From Bin80 sp964291275 (GTDB lineage: Bacteria > Bacteroidota > Rhodothermia > Rhodothermales > Bin80): DNA of 64,000 bases. Below are positions 9,462 to 18,748 of this stretch, piece by piece. Where the stretch lies: positions 1 through 64,000 of the forward strand of contig OZ219799.1 of the NCBI GenBank assembly GCA_964291275.2. Reading direction: 5' to 3'. Positions within the stretch are counted from its first letter, which is position 1. Each line of letters begins with the position of its first letter. Both the position numbers and the translations under genes were made by a program. The notes below the pieces were generated by a model. It worked only from the letters and a program-made list of their open reading frames with translations. It did not search any database and was not told the origin of the DNA.

Positions 9462-10649
9462 ATGAGTTTCATTTCTCTCCTCCGCATACCTTTACCCATC
9501 AGATGGAGGTATGCGGGGATCCCGTTTCTTTTACTCTCCTTTAGCGCATGTCAGAGCGGGGAAACAACGCTTACTCGATTTGAAAACTCTCCGATCATTG
9601 ACAGACTACTTGCTTCTGCTCCGCACTTTGTGGTCGATACGGACATTGGGGTGGAAAGATGGGGCGCAACGACCAGATTGGGGCTCCCGACTGATTCATT
9701 AATCCTCGGTGGACCCTTGCACATGATCTCGATAGGGGATAGCCTTTATATCTCTGAGGAGAGATCTGTAAATATCTTCGCGGTAGGAGTTGATGGTTAC
9801 CCTAGCCGGAAAATTGGTAAGCCAGGAAAAGGCCCTGGAGAGTTTACTTATGCTGCCTTTTTGGGGGGACTACAGTACAACGGTTCACACGTATTCGTCA
9901 AGGATCTGGACCGTATACAGGTGTTCACAGACAAATTTGAATATGTTCATTCGTTCTTCGGTGCTACGCATCGGAAATTTTCGGTTTCGCCCGATTATAT
10001 TTTTCTGGAGTGTCCTGGGGAAGACTGGTTAGTTTGTGCCCGTAGCACATCCCCCCCTTATAACTGGGTTCAGTCCATAGTATTGCTTCCTGTTTTGGAT
10101 CTTCCTGGTCAATCGGGAGAAAACCACAACCTTGTAACGGTTTCCCCTGAGGGAGAACGAACTGCCGTGGCGTATGGGGGTCTTCCGTATATTTTTGTTT
10201 ACGACGATCAGTTCAGACATCTGCGGACAATCCGGTTCGAAGGAAGGGATGTTCGTAACTTTAAGCCTATCGTCGGTCCCCCCGACGGAGTTCCGACCGG
10301 GTCGATGGAGCCTGGCACGCGCTCATTTATATTGACAATAAAGTTCATAAACTCCCAATATCTGATTGCTAGCGTTCCCAAAGGGAATTACGTTTTGGAT
10401 TTGTCTGAAAACGACTACAAGCTTGCAAGAAAAATAATCTTCCGTCCCGTCAATGACATGGAAGAGAGAGAGGGTGTTCATCCTGAGGATTTCCTCCTGC
10501 ATAAGAATCACTTGTACGTGTCTTCACCGTGGGAAGAAATATGTATACGGCTACGAGTTTGATCTGGAGTGAGGAGGAGTAGGGCGGAAAAGCAGAAGGC
10601 TGAGAGGGAAGCCATGCAGCAGTTTATTGACTCCATGAAAAACCAGTAA
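9462..10649 (+). CDS. 6-bladed beta-propeller lipoprotein, 3' end frameshifted
   Basis: The open frame runs 9462-10562 (366 residues). The N-terminus has a lipoprotein signal ending in LSFSAC, so the protein is probably anchored in a membrane. The propeller signature GKPGKGPGEFTY is present; the same G-K-G-P-G-E motif is in the protein at 57850-58983. The C-terminus of the open frame (EEICIRLRV) does not look native. In the +1 frame from about 10531 the DNA reads GKKYVYGYEFDLE and then stops, a typical last blade. After a second shift the original frame continues with AEKQKAEREAMQQFIDSMK to TAA at 10647-10649. Two small indels have therefore scrambled the tail, or there are two sequence errors. 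The function of these proteins is unknown; they follow small exported peptides in Bacteroidota. Confidence 0.75.
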
Positions 10650-10759
10650 CCGTAGGTCGCGATGTCGCCCCTCGGTAGCCCGCCCCATACGGGCAGGGAG
10701 CGTTCCCATCCAGTCAACCGTGCACGCAGGGAGCAGCCTGTTCACCGTCAGACGCACGG

Positions 10760-10789
10760 AAACGCCTCGCCCAGCCATTTGAGGCGTTT
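10760..10789. terminator. Inverted repeat, possible terminator after the propeller gene
   Basis: AAACGCCTC (10760-10768) pairs perfectly with GAGGCGTTT (10781-10789) across a 12-nt loop. There is no T-run after the stem, so it is a weak candidate for factor-independent termination. Confidence 0.4.
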
Positions 10790-10884
10790 ACAGGGTTGTG
10801 GGGAAGGGTAAGGGCCAGAGAGTGCGCTCAGGAGCATCTGAGCATACTTGGGTGCAGTCAAACGGCTTTCAGGCAAAATGAGGC

Positions 10885-10909
10885 GCCCCGAAATAAGGAA
10901 AATCGGGGC
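10885..10909. repeat. Short GC-rich hairpin upstream of gyrB
   Basis: GCCCCGA (10885-10891) pairs with TCGGGGC (10903-10909) across an A-rich 11-nt loop, followed by AAAATAG. It could be part of a terminator or leader structure. Confidence 0.4.
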
Positions 10910-10959
10910 AAAATAGTGAACCCTATATCACGTAGACTCGAGTATTCGAAGAAATCGTG

Positions 10960-11001
10960 ACAGAATCGTTACAGAGAAACAGTGAACAGAATCGTTGCAG
11001 A
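10960..11001. repeat. 16-bp direct repeat upstream of gyrB
   Basis: ACAGAATCGTTACAGA (10960-10975) recurs as ACAGAATCGTTGCAGA (10986-11001) with one mismatch and a 26-bp period. It lies about 270 bp before the gyrB start. It may be a protein-binding site, and no known box matches it clearly. Confidence 0.45.
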
Positions 11002-11273
11002 CTGGTTGACTAGACAGGGTATTAATGCTGCGTGCTGTGGAACACGATAATCCCAATCCGCAGGTGTTTACTTCACGGTGTAGTGTAGAGGAGGTCTAAT
11101 TATAATAGAGTCCCGTGTGCCTGCAACGGCTTTCATGGCGGAATTTTCATTGGGTCAACGGCACGTCCTCGACGGTATTCAGGAATCCAAGTTTAGTTAC
11201 TGCACGGAATTCGGGACGATCAAGGCGTTGTAGAGCCGGAAACGAGAGACCATCAGGCAATGAAATTGCGTAT

Positions 11274-13196
11274 ATGAACCAGCCAGAGTACAGAGCAGAG
11301 GATATTCAAGTTCTTGATGGTCTAGAAGCAGTGCGCAAACGTCCCGCGATGTACATCGGGGACGTAAACGTACGCGGCCTTCATCACCTCGTCTACGAAG
11401 TTGTGGATAACGCGGTCGATGAAGCATTGGCCGGTCACTGTGACCATATACAAGTCTATATCCTGGAGGATGGAGCCGTTGAAGTCAGTGATAATGGGCG
11501 GGGTATACCGATAGGAATACATCCCGAACAGCAGCGGTCAGCCCTGGAGGTCGTCATGACCGTTTTGCATGCCGGTGGCAAGTTCGACGATAAGACATAC
11601 AAGGTGTCTGGAGGACTCCATGGTGTGGGGCTGTCCTGCGTAAATGCGTTGTCCAGCCGCTTGGAAGCAAGAGTGTACAGGGATGGTTACCTGTGGGAAC
11701 AGACCTATGAATGTGGTGTGCCCCTACGTGATTTGACAAGGGTGCGTCCCATGGAGGCGGAGGAGACCACGTGCACAAAAATAAGGTTTTGGCCAGATGC
11801 GACCATCTTTTCTGATTGTCGTTTCCGTTTTGGCACAATCAGCAAGCGCCTCCGTGAGCTAGCCTACCTGAATGCAGGGGTAAGGATTGAATTGGAGGAT
11901 CTCCGGGAGGATAGCCGGGAACGCGAAGAGTATTGTTTCCAAGGCGGATTGCGTGAATTTGTCGAGTATCTGGACGCGTCGCGCACCCCTATTCATGATC
12001 AGATCATCAGTTTCGGGGATGACGAGAAAATCGTTGAAGTCGCGATGCGATACAATTCGGGATACTCCACGAATGTATTTTCCTTCGTGAACAATATTCA
12101 CACGCATGAAGGGGGTACGCATATTTCGGGGTTCAGACAAGCGTTGACCCGTACACTCAGGAGCAAGGCCGAGCAAAACAATTTGTTCAGGAATTTCAAG
12201 GGAGAATTGACTGGTGACGATTTTCGAGAAGGGCTTACTGCTGTACTTTCTGTAAAAGTGGGTGACCCTCAATTCGAAGGACAGACAAAAACCAAACTTG
12301 GTAACTCAGAGGTCCAGGGACAGGTACACAGTATCGTTGCCGAGCGGCTTGGCCATTGGCTGGAGGATAACCCAAAGCAGCTGAAGACTATTGTGGGCAA
12401 GGTGATTCTAGCGGCCACAGCTCGGCAGGCTGCCCGACAAGCTCGAGAGCTTGTGCAACGCAAGAACACCTTTTCTTCCGGGGGATTACCGGGAAAACTG
12501 GCCGACTGCTCTTCACGTGATCCAGAGATCTGCGAACTTTATCTGGTGGAGGGAGATTCTGCGGGTGGATCGGCTAAGCAGGCACGGGACCGTCATTTTC
12601 AGGCGATCCTGCCACTGCGTGGCAAGATTCTGAATGTGGAGAAAGCGCGGCTGGACAGAGTGCTGGAAAATGAAGAAATCAGGAACATTATCACGGCGCT
12701 GGGGACCGGTATCGCCACGACCGAAGACGAATTCAACTCAGATAAGCTCCGCTATCATAAGATTTTGCTGATGACCGATGCGGATGTGGACGGTGCGCAT
12801 ATCCGAACGCTTCTGCTAACTTTCTTTTATCGCCATTTGCGCCCACTTATTGAAAATGGGCGACTCTTTATCGCGCTGCCGCCACTGTACAAGGCGAAGC
12901 AGGGTAAACGCGAACAGTATTGCTGGTCTGATGAAACGCTGCGTCAGACCATCGAGCAATTGCAGACCAATGGTAGAGGCAAGATTGTGATACAGCGCTA
13001 TAAGGGCCTGGGTGAAATGAATCCCAATCAGCTCTGGGATACTACAATGGACCCCGAAACACGTCAGTTGAAGCGCGTTACGATAGATGACGCAGTAGCA
13101 GCTGATAAAATATTTTCAACTCTGATGGGGGATCGAGTAGAACCACGTCGCCAATTTATTGAGCGCAATGCACGCTACGCCACATTGGACGTGTAG
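11274..13196 (+). CDS. gyrB: DNA gyrase subunit B
   Basis: This is the 640-residue ATPase subunit of DNA gyrase. The GHKL ATPase part contains NAVDEALAGHC, DNGRGIPIG and GGLHGVGLSCVNALS. The transducer domain follows. The TOPRIM part has the metal-binding EGDSAGGSAKQARDR, LPLRGKILNVEKA and DADVDGAHIRTLLL, and the C-terminal YKGLGEMNPNQLW is present. I chose ATG 11274 (MNQPEYRAEDIQVLDGLEAV) because the preceding in-frame residues look like translated leader. Length and motifs fit GyrB rather than ParE, although the two are hard to separate by eye. A glycosyltransferase gene follows after 6 bp and may be co-transcribed. Confidence 0.95.
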   Translation: MNQPEYRAEDIQVLDGLEAVRKRPAMYIGDVNVRGLHHLVYEVVDNAVDEALAGHCDHIQVYILEDGAVEVSDNGRGIPIGIHPEQQRSALEVVMTVLHAGGKFDDKTYKVSGGLHGVGLSCVNALSSRLEARVYRDGYLWEQTYECGVPLRDLTRVRPMEAEETTCTKIRFWPDATIFSDCRFRFGTISKRLRELAYLNAGVRIELEDLREDSREREEYCFQGGLREFVEYLDASRTPIHDQIISFGDDEKIVEVAMRYNSGYSTNVFSFVNNIHTHEGGTHISGFRQALTRTLRSKAEQNNLFRNFKGELTGDDFREGLTAVLSVKVGDPQFEGQTKTKLGNSEVQGQVHSIVAERLGHWLEDNPKQLKTIVGKVILAATARQAARQARELVQRKNTFSSGGLPGKLADCSSRDPEICELYLVEGDSAGGSAKQARDRHFQAILPLRGKILNVEKARLDRVLENEEIRNIITALGTGIATTEDEFNSDKLRYHKILLMTDADVDGAHIRTLLLTFFYRHLRPLIENGRLFIALPPLYKAKQGKREQYCWSDETLRQTIEQLQTNGRGKIVIQRYKGLGEMNPNQLWDTTMDPETRQLKRVTIDDAVAADKIFSTLMGDRVEPRRQFIERNARYATLDV

Positions 13197-13202
13197 AAGC
13201 TG

Positions 13203-14177
13203 ATGCTTCCGGTCGTTGGTATCGTTGTTCCAGTCTTCGAGGAGGCTGCAACCGTCAGCTTGCTTGCTGACGAGATACGCGAGGTTTGTGAAGAAGCCGG
13301 ATTAACCTTCCAGGTCTGGTTCGTAGATGACGGCTCATCTGATGACTCCTGGACTGAGATCGTACGCCAATGTGCAGTTGACAAGCGTAACAATGGTATC
13401 CGATTCCGTCGTAACTATGGCAAGAGTGCAGCCTTGGCAGCGGGGTTTGAGCACGTAAACGCCCGCATCGTGATTACTATGGATGCGGATTTACAGGATG
13501 ATCCGCACGAAATCCCCCAACTCGTGGATGCCATAGACCAAGGGCTGGATCTTGTGAGCGGCTGGAAGAAGACACGAAAAGACTCCCTGAGCAAAACGCT
13601 CCCAAGCCGCTTCTTTAACCTGGTTACCCGCATTGTATCCGGTATTCCGCTGCACGACTTCAATTGTGGACTCAAGGCGTACAGGCTCGAAGTGGTAAAG
13701 GCGATAAAGGTCTACGGCGAGATGCATCGCTACATACCACTGTTGGCTAAATGGGAGGGGTTTTACCATATTGGGGAGCGTCCGGTGAAGCACCGGTCAC
13801 GCCAGCATGGGCGTTCGAAGTTCGGACTCGAACGGTACATCCGAGGATGCCTGGATCTAATGACAGTGAGTTTTCTGACCCGTTTCGGTGCGCGCCCCAT
13901 GCATTTCTTTGGTTCAATGGGGCTGCTGGCGTTTTTGGGTGGTTTTATAATCAGTTTGTGGATCACCATCGACAAATTTGTTTACGACAACCCCGTGGGG
14001 GATCGTCCAGCCCTCCTGCTGGGAGCACTGCTCATCATTGTTGGCGTACAGGCTATGTGTACGGGTTTTCTCGGCGATCTCATACTGCGCAGACGCATGG
14101 AGGAGCGGCAACCCTATATAATCGCCGAATTACAACAGAAGGTGGCCAGACCTCCTGACGAAACTGAATATCCGTAG
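13203..14177 (+). CDS. GtrB/DPM1-type family 2 glycosyltransferase
   Basis: This 324-residue membrane glycosyltransferase probably transfers a sugar from a nucleotide sugar to polyprenyl phosphate at the inner membrane. The GT-A fold shows the start VGIVVPVFEEAATV, the Asp pair in FVDDGSSDDS, MDADLQDDPHEIP with the DxD-like metal site, SGWKKTRKDS, and the acceptor-side GRSKFGLERYI. Two membrane helices close the protein, at about residues 235-257 and 270-295. The order catalytic domain then two TM helices is that of GtrB/YkoT-like enzymes. The start is 6 bp after gyrB. No other glycan genes are adjacent, so the sugar cannot be guessed. Confidence 0.88.
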   Translation: MLPVVGIVVPVFEEAATVSLLADEIREVCEEAGLTFQVWFVDDGSSDDSWTEIVRQCAVDKRNNGIRFRRNYGKSAALAAGFEHVNARIVITMDADLQDDPHEIPQLVDAIDQGLDLVSGWKKTRKDSLSKTLPSRFFNLVTRIVSGIPLHDFNCGLKAYRLEVVKAIKVYGEMHRYIPLLAKWEGFYHIGERPVKHRSRQHGRSKFGLERYIRGCLDLMTVSFLTRFGARPMHFFGSMGLLAFLGGFIISLWITIDKFVYDNPVGDRPALLLGALLIIVGVQAMCTGFLGDLILRRRMEERQPYIIAELQQKVARPPDETEYP

Positions 14178-14497
14178 CCTGGCCCACGGGGTATGGAGCA
14201 GATTTTCAGATCTTGACAGCTGCCCCTTACGCTCTTGAACCACAGCTTAATATAGGTTACGGAAATAGCCAAGATGTTAAAACGCCCCCTCAGAGGCATG
14301 CGTACACACTTCGCCACGAACAATCCAATGCCAAGGCGAACGACTCAATGGGAAGATCCAGGATAAAAACCATCGGGAGAGGTTGCAGAAGATTCAACAA
14401 CCTCAAATCTGCAATTCTCTTCTTCTGCAGTAGCTGAAACCTCCATCTACTACAATCACGGTAGAACCTACTAATCTCTATAGCCAGATTGAAAGTA
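14178..14497. other. Intergenic stretch between convergent genes
   Basis: No gene, RNA or clear terminator is seen in these 320 bp. The stretch is AT-richer than the gyrB side and marks the start of a foreign-looking island. Confidence 0.4.
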
Positions 14498-14986
14498 TTA
14501 CTGTTTCCGACCTCTTGTTCTTCTAAACCACTCCCTCAATAATAAACCCAAAATGCCTATGCCTCCAAGTGGGATTGACAACCAAGCTGGATCATACAAT
14601 ACCGCAAGTGCAGCTACTGCCATCGCGCTTAAAGATATCAGTGCGGAAGTGACTGTTTTGAGTATGGACCGAGTATGCTGCTTATCAAGCGCCTTACCTC
14701 GGAGTTTCGGGAGACTTTCAGCCAAGCCAAAAATACGTTCAGCTGCCCCGGGATACACCTCTTCATATTTGGCAACCTCGGATGCAGGAGGCAATGGACC
14801 ACTGTATGAGGAGATCGAGGCGCTCTGAATTGAACTAATTCGTTGAATTATCTCACCCGGAGTCTCCGGTTTCAGCCATTGCTTGAGATCATGATCTGCC
14901 TCATCTATTGACCCAGGATCCTGAACCTTTGCAACTTTGGATTCATCATTGACTTCACCATCTCCATTTACCGTTGGGTCTGTCAT
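14498..14986 (-). CDS. DUF2335-family small membrane protein
   Basis: This 162-residue protein has an acidic, polar N-terminal half. The family core is SYSGPLPPASEVAKYEEVYP followed by GAAERIFGLAE (about residues 60-90), where the SGPLPP-x(n)-Y-x-x-PG pattern is what I recognise as DUF2335. Two C-terminal membrane helices (about 110-130 and 134-152) are followed by a basic tail, RTRGRKQ. It would sit in the inner membrane with both ends inside. The biochemical role of DUF2335 is unknown. Its start overlaps the stop of the gene at 14983-15300 by 4 bp (ATGA), so the two are translated together. The pair lies among IS debris, which hints at horizontal origin. Confidence 0.72.
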   Translation of the reverse strand: MTDPTVNGDGEVNDESKVAKVQDPGSIDEADHDLKQWLKPETPGEIIQRISSIQSASISSYSGPLPPASEVAKYEEVYPGAAERIFGLAESLPKLRGKALDKQHTRSILKTVTSALISLSAMAVAALAVLYDPAWLSIPLGGIGILGLLLREWFRRTRGRKQ

Positions 14987-15300
14987 CCTAGATCGTCGTC
15001 ATACAAGGACATAGCTTCTGCCAAATAGGCTCCTACAAGATACCATACCCCCTGCATACTATGCCAATAAGCATCTTCACCATATTCTGTGTTCTGCCCC
15101 ATGGGAGTACAGTTTACATCAATTAACTCATCCCAGAAAGTTTCTTTCGGGCCCCACCCTTCTCTCACTTTCCTTCTGGCCTCAGCGGCATACCGAAGGT
15201 GTTCAATGACTCTGTCTAATGCCTCTATCTGCTTCTGCAAATCGTGATCAGAGATGGGGATAGATTGAGACGCAGTATCGGCAGGCGTATTGTCAACCAT
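14983..15300 (-). CDS. Hypothetical protein, partner of the DUF2335 gene
   Basis: This 105-residue soluble protein starts MVDNTPADTASQSIPISDHD. A central amphipathic region (DLQKQIEALDRVIEHLRYAAEARRKVREG) looks like a coiled coil or helical pair. It is followed by an aromatic-rich segment (YGEDAYWHSMQGVWYLVGAYLAEAM). No domain is recognised. It is the first gene of a two-gene unit, sharing an ATGA junction with the DUF2335 membrane protein, so a joint function is likely. The upstream 100 bp before the IS remnant should hold the promoter. None stands out. Confidence 0.6.
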   Translation of the reverse strand: MVDNTPADTASQSIPISDHDLQKQIEALDRVIEHLRYAAEARRKVREGWGPKETFWDELIDVNCTPMGQNTEYGEDAYWHSMQGVWYLVGAYLAEAMSLYDDDLG

Positions 15301-15407
15301 AATGCAAGAATATTTCAGGCTTTTACAATTCCGAGAATATCATCCTAATCCTAACATCACCCTGAAACATCAATCCAAAGCCACGGTTCACTGCCCGGTT
15401 CATCGAC

Positions 15408-15785
15408 GGGGATGCATCAAAGCTAGTGGAGATCTGGAAAGCTGTAAACCTCTACTTGTGCTAGTATACTGGTTTTGGGTTCGATTGTGTCGTTTCAGTG
15501 CTCGGATCAAGGTTTCCCATTGCCAGTCTAGGGGGATCGGTTTCAGAGATCGGTGTTCAATCTCCAGGCACGCTGCGGCAATCCATCGTTGACGTTGATC
15601 CGAGTTACACCATAGGGTGGCGATGCGTGCCAGTCGACTGTTGATGCTTCAATGATATTCGTGGTTCAAAGTTGATCTCGCAGTGACGAAGATGAGCAGG
15701 CTTGTGGAATGTGGGCGTTTCCTCGAGTGCTTCGTTTAAGCCGGCCGATCGGCAGATATTGATCTTCCAGGTCCGTACAGGTATT
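15408..15785 (-). pseudogene. Remnant of an IS256/mutator-type element (3' end)
   Basis: The minus strand shows a degraded copy of the C-terminal quarter of a mutator transposase closely related to the one at 44521-45776. NSDQRQRWIAAACLEIEHRS and DWQWETLIRALKRHNRTQ are readable, preceded by a frameshifted version of the Glu-containing NIIESIN region near 15640. At 15408-15435 the DNA GGGGATGCATCAAAGCTAGTGG matches the terminal inverted repeat of the 43479-45792 element (GGGGGATGCGTCAAATTTAGTGG). This is therefore the right end of an old, truncated copy. It is inactive. Confidence 0.85.
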
Positions 15786-15820
15786 TTCTGGCAGGCACCG
15801 GGAGGCCAATCCCGAAAATT

Positions 15821-16030
15821 TTGACATTGGACATTGACACGTTTTTTGCTATCTCTGTGATCGCCTTGACCACAGTTTTCGCAGGGGCCCAGGTTACCGT
15901 TCGCGAAACTGTAACTAACAAACACACTGGAGAACCCCTGGAACTTGTGACCGTTTTCACTGATGGCACACAGATTGGAACAACAACCGCCCAGGACAGC
16001 ATATTTGAGCTTGAAATGCCTCGACAAATT
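15821..16030 (+). pseudogene. Fragment of a secreted CarboxypepD_reg-like domain protein
   Basis: A signal-peptide-like stretch (FFAISVIALTTVFAGAQ) is followed by TVRETVTNKHTGEPLELVTV and FTDGTQIGTTTAQDSIFELE. This is the beginning of a carboxypeptidase-regulatory-like beta-sandwich, as found at the start of TonB-dependent receptors (G-T-V-x-D-x-x-T-G-E-P-L-x-G-V-x-V). After about residue 66 the similarity stops, and the frame continues only to 16117 with unrelated residues. The piece is much too short to be a receptor. I read it as a gene fragment left by rearrangement next to the IS remnant. Confidence 0.5.
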
Positions 16031-16106
16031 TTCAGTCAATCAAGCTGCTGGTTACTGCAACGGTCCTGTTCTACGGTATGGGGTATGGGTACAATAATGA
16101 TATCTG

Positions 16107-16916
16107 ATGGAGTATGATCCGATCAAGGATCGGCTTGGCAGCCTGCTTGACTCGCGTCCGAGATTGCTCCCTATCCTTTTTGGAATTCTGGATTTATTAT
16201 TCCTCCGAACGTGGTATGTCCATCGTGTACTGCGAAAATTGAGCCTCGGCCCCGGCGCAAGACTTCTGGATGCCGGTACAGGATTCGGACAGTATGCCTG
16301 GTATGTGCTACGAAAGTATTCGGGAGTTTCGGTCACCGGAATAGATATTAAAAAAGATTACCTTGACCGGGCAGCCCGCTGTTTTCTGGCCTTCGGTTTG
16401 TCTGATCGGGTCGAGCTGTTGGTCGATGACGTGACGAAACCCAAAGTCAAGGGAGCTTTTGACTGCATCTTGGCAGTGGACATTCTAGAGCATATTGAGT
16501 CCGATGAGGTTGCGATCGGTCACTTTTCGCGGCGCTTGCTTCCCGGGGGGCGTCTTATTATTAGCACACCTAGCGACCAGGGCGGATCTGATGTCAAAGC
16601 CGATGGACAATCCAGCTTCATCGGTGAGCATGTGCGAGATGGCTACAATCTCGGAGAATTGACTCGAAAGCTCGAAGATGCCGGGCTGAAAATAGAAGAA
16701 TCACACTACAGCTACGGACCGGTAGGATCGGCAGCCTGGCGTATGCTGATTAAGGTACCAATGCTGCTATTGGGTAAATCCTTGTTGTTGGCGCCGTTGG
16801 TTGCGATCTATTACATCCCTGTATTACCGTTAGGACTGTCCCTGAACGCACTGGATCTAAGTCGCAATAATGATGCAGGAACGGGCCTGATTGTTGTTGC
16901 TCGTCGGGAAACTTGA
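16107..16916 (+). CDS. Class I SAM-dependent methyltransferase
   Basis: This 269-residue protein has a Rossmann methyltransferase domain. Motif I is ARLLDAGTGFGQYAWYV (about residues 51-67), the acidic residue ending beta-2 is GIDIKKDYLD, and the motif II region is DVTKPKVKG. Motif III/IV follows as CILAVDILEHIESDE, then LLPGGRLIISTPSD. The C-terminal third has hydrophobic stretches (KVPMLLLGKSLLLAPLVAIYYIPVL split by a few residues) suggesting membrane association. Similar enzymes act on lipids, quinones or polyketides; the substrate cannot be told from sequence. It is followed 88 bp later by pyrG on the same strand. Confidence 0.82.
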   Translation: MEYDPIKDRLGSLLDSRPRLLPILFGILDLLFLRTWYVHRVLRKLSLGPGARLLDAGTGFGQYAWYVLRKYSGVSVTGIDIKKDYLDRAARCFLAFGLSDRVELLVDDVTKPKVKGAFDCILAVDILEHIESDEVAIGHFSRRLLPGGRLIISTPSDQGGSDVKADGQSSFIGEHVRDGYNLGELTRKLEDAGLKIEESHYSYGPVGSAAWRMLIKVPMLLLGKSLLLAPLVAIYYIPVLPLGLSLNALDLSRNNDAGTGLIVVARRET

Positions 16917-17004
16917 TAAGGTCCAGCCAAAAGTCTTACTTTTGCTAGGCCCTAGTGCCATGGTTCAGACTTAGAATTAACCATCGTAATTTTTGCGAAC
17001 TGAG

Positions 17005-18642
17005 GTGACAAAATATATTTTCGTGACAGGAGGCGTTACGTCTTCGCTTGGTAAGGGAATTTTCTGTGCTTCCCTGGGCAGGCTTCTTGAAAGCCATGGC
17101 CTGAGGGTTTCTATACTAAAACTGGATCCATACATTAACGTGGATCCAGGCACAATGAATCCCTATGAACACGGAGAAGTTTTCGTCACGAATGATGGGG
17201 CGGAAACAGATCTGGATCTTGGCCACTACGAACGATTCCTGGGTCACGAAACAAGCCAAGCTAATAACATCACCACCGGCCGCGTATACAGTGAAGTTAT
17301 AGGCAAGGAACGTGCCGGTGAGTATCTGGGAAAGACAGTACAGGTCGTCCCCCATATCATCGACGAAATCAAAAGCTGGATCCTGCGCCTTCCTGAAGAA
17401 CAGGACCTGGATGTTGTGATCTCAGAAATAGGCGGTACAGTCGGGGATATTGAGAGTCTGCCATACCTCGAGGCCATTCGACAGTTGCGCTACGAAAGAG
17501 GCGCAGCGAATGTCCAGATTGCTCACTTAACCCTCGTGCCGTTTCTGGCAGCGGCTGGAGAGCTGAAAACCAAACCGACCCAGCATTCAGTCAAAATGCT
17601 GCTTTCCTACGGACTCCAGCCGGATCTTTTGGTATGCCGGTCTGAGCGCTCACTGGATGCGGAATTACGACGCAAGATAGCACGCTTCTGCAACGTGGAG
17701 ACTCGAGCAGTGATTGAGGCACTTGACGCACGCTCTATTTACGAGGTGCCGCTTCAGCTTGCAAAGGAAGGTGTCCAAAAACTTATGCTTGAGCGCCTGA
17801 GAATTACAGATAGTGTGGCTAACAGGCGCTTAACGGACGAGCCGGATCTGGCGAACTGGACGCGTTTCATCCAGCGGCTGCATGCACCGGAGCAGGAGGT
17901 TCGCATTGCACTTGTGGGCAAGTACGTGGCACATCAAGATGCTTATAAGTCAATCTCTGAGTCATTCATACTGGCGGGCGCAAAGTTATCCGTTCATGTG
18001 GACCTGAAGCTTGTGGAGAGCGAGAGCATAAGCGAACAGAACTGTGAAGCGATGCTCGGTGATGTGACAGGTATTCTGGTAGCGCCTGGTTTTGGAACAC
18101 GTGGTATTGAGGGCAAGATTGAGGCAGCCCGGTACGCCCGTATCAATAACATCCCCTTCTTGGGTATTTGTCTGGGGCTGCAGTGTGCAATTATTGCGTT
18201 TGCACGTGATGAATGCAACATGGAAGATGCTGATTCTACCGAGTTTAATCCAGACTCCCCCTGGCCGGTTATTGATCTGATGGAGGACCAGAAGGGAGTA
18301 TTTGATAAGGGCGGTACAATGCGGCTTGGTTCGTATGATTGCCGTCTAGTCGAGGGGTCTCTCGTGCATTCTATTTACAAAGAGACGATGGTACATGAAC
18401 GGCATCGTCATCGATATGAGATCAACAATGCGCTCAGGCATTTTCTGGAAGCACAGGGGATCCAGTTCACGGGCATAAATCCGGCAAACGAACTCGTGGA
18501 GATTGCTGAATGGCCCACTCATCCCTGGTATATCGGCGTGCAGTTCCATCCGGAATATCGATCTACCGTTGGCCGCCCCCACCCCCTTTTCACATCATTT
18601 GTTTCTGCTGCGGCCGGCGCGTTTGCAGCATCCGGAAAATAG
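17005..18642 (+). CDS. pyrG: CTP synthase
   Basis: This 545-residue enzyme converts UTP to CTP using glutamine or ammonia and ATP. The N-terminal synthase domain begins VTKYIFVTGGVTSSLGKGI, with the P-loop-like GGVTSSLGKG, then KLDPYINVDPGTMNPYEHGE and EIGGTVGDIES. The C-terminal class I glutaminase has the nucleophile Cys in FLGICLGLQCA and the His/Glu pair in GVQFHPEYRS. I chose GTG 17005, which gives the usual family N-terminus; an in-frame TTG at 16993 would add four residues. Spacing to mraZ is about 210 bp with its own control elements, so pyrG is probably a separate transcript. Confidence 0.96.
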   Translation: MTKYIFVTGGVTSSLGKGIFCASLGRLLESHGLRVSILKLDPYINVDPGTMNPYEHGEVFVTNDGAETDLDLGHYERFLGHETSQANNITTGRVYSEVIGKERAGEYLGKTVQVVPHIIDEIKSWILRLPEEQDLDVVISEIGGTVGDIESLPYLEAIRQLRYERGAANVQIAHLTLVPFLAAAGELKTKPTQHSVKMLLSYGLQPDLLVCRSERSLDAELRRKIARFCNVETRAVIEALDARSIYEVPLQLAKEGVQKLMLERLRITDSVANRRLTDEPDLANWTRFIQRLHAPEQEVRIALVGKYVAHQDAYKSISESFILAGAKLSVHVDLKLVESESISEQNCEAMLGDVTGILVAPGFGTRGIEGKIEAARYARINNIPFLGICLGLQCAIIAFARDECNMEDADSTEFNPDSPWPVIDLMEDQKGVFDKGGTMRLGSYDCRLVEGSLVHSIYKETMVHERHRHRYEINNALRHFLEAQGIQFTGINPANELVEIAEWPTHPWYIGVQFHPEYRSTVGRPHPLFTSFVSAAAGAFAASGK

Positions 18643-18748
18643 GACCCCTTAACTGCTTCCTGACCGGAATCCCATCTGATACGACAGCATGCATCCCACC
18701 TGACAGGATAGGTGCATTGGGCAAGGATATTAGTTCATATAGGGGAAA

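Larger units (their letters stand above)
10650..11273. other. Intergenic region upstream of gyrB with hairpins and a direct repeat
   Basis: No gene is supported in these 620 bp. The region holds two dyads and a 16-bp direct repeat, listed separately. The open frame of gyrB extends back to 11115, but its first 53 codons have no gyrase character, so I assign 11115-11273 to the leader. Confidence 0.5.
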
